A stretch of 32,298 bases of DNA from Moraxella sp. GTDB taxonomy: Bacteria; Pseudomonadota; Gammaproteobacteria; Pseudomonadales; Moraxellaceae. The stretch is from NCBI GenBank assembly GCA_030525705.1, contig JAUNEE010000015.1:1-32298 (forward strand), written 5' to 3'. The stretch's first letter is position 1. Every line of letters begins with the position of its first letter. A program made the position numbers and the translations under genes. Positions 32,166 to 32,298 of this stretch are shown here, in pieces. The notes below the pieces were generated by a model. It made no database searches, was not told the origin of the DNA, and worked only from the letters and a program-made list of their open reading frames with translations.

Positions 32166-32298
32166 AAGTTATTCCCATAAAACAAATGCTTGGCAGTCAA
32201 GCCATAAAAATCAACAAGCCATTGTATAACTAAATCCACACAGACTCAAGCAAACTTCACGCTTTGTGATTTTTTTAAATAAAAAAACACCGCCAGTC
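32166..32298. other. Upstream region of the efflux operon
   Basis: These 133 bp up to the window edge contain the ribosome site of the adaptor gene (GGGAA near 32171-32175) and an A/T-rich stretch with an A7 run followed by CACCGCC at 32281-32294. No gene is visible; a promoter was not identified with confidence. Confidence 0.4.

Overview
The window looks like chromosomal DNA of a Moraxellaceae bacterium, most likely a Moraxella. This rests on the A+T-rich composition, the gene content and the protein sequences; no species call is possible without a search. It holds three kinds of sequence: housekeeping chromosome, an A+T-rich restriction-modification module, and a small integrated mobile element next to a tRNA-Pro gene.

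Layout. The 3' part of gatB (1-746) is followed by a two-gene restriction-modification unit (812-4301). Its first protein carries both a PD-(D/E)xK-like nuclease segment and an N6-adenine methylase domain. Its second is a specificity subunit with three target-recognition modules instead of the usual two. A pentanucleotide repeat (GCCGA)4 lies between modules 2 and 3, and both single-unit changes would cut the protein to two modules. Next come a cardiolipin synthase (cls) and a sirtuin gene interrupted by one in-frame TGA at an expected Trp codon. tRNA-Pro(GGG) follows, with a clear promoter and terminator.

Directly behind the tRNA is an element of about 8.1 kb (6944-15068), bounded by 61-bp perfect direct repeats that contain the tRNA terminator. 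Its genes are a tyrosine integrase with a nonsense codon at codon 13, a DUF1778/GNAT toxin-antitoxin pair, a 314-aa A+T-rich protein, an AlpA-type regulator, a small HTH-like protein, several small proteins, and a replication module: a CHC2 zinc-finger protein overlapping a TOPRIM-DUF3631 primase/helicase. No capsid, packaging or conjugation genes are present. Two clusters of AGTAAC-type iterons, one after the integrase and one after the primase/helicase, share a 71-bp inverted segment (60/71 identical by eye). This resembles the ori/crr arrangement of satellite phage P4 and suggests a replicating satellite or mini-element that may now be stranded.

Beyond the element the chromosome continues with msrA, pabB, a pirin, an amino-acid permease, a LysE-type exporter, tauD, lgt, glnD, a secreted WG-repeat protein, an uncharacterised protein with a Lys-rich tail, TPR-like helices and a glycosyltransferase-like domain, and an RND efflux pump pair (permease and adaptor, overlapping by 4 bp). 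Most of these genes are separated by recognisable intrinsic terminators and read as independent units.
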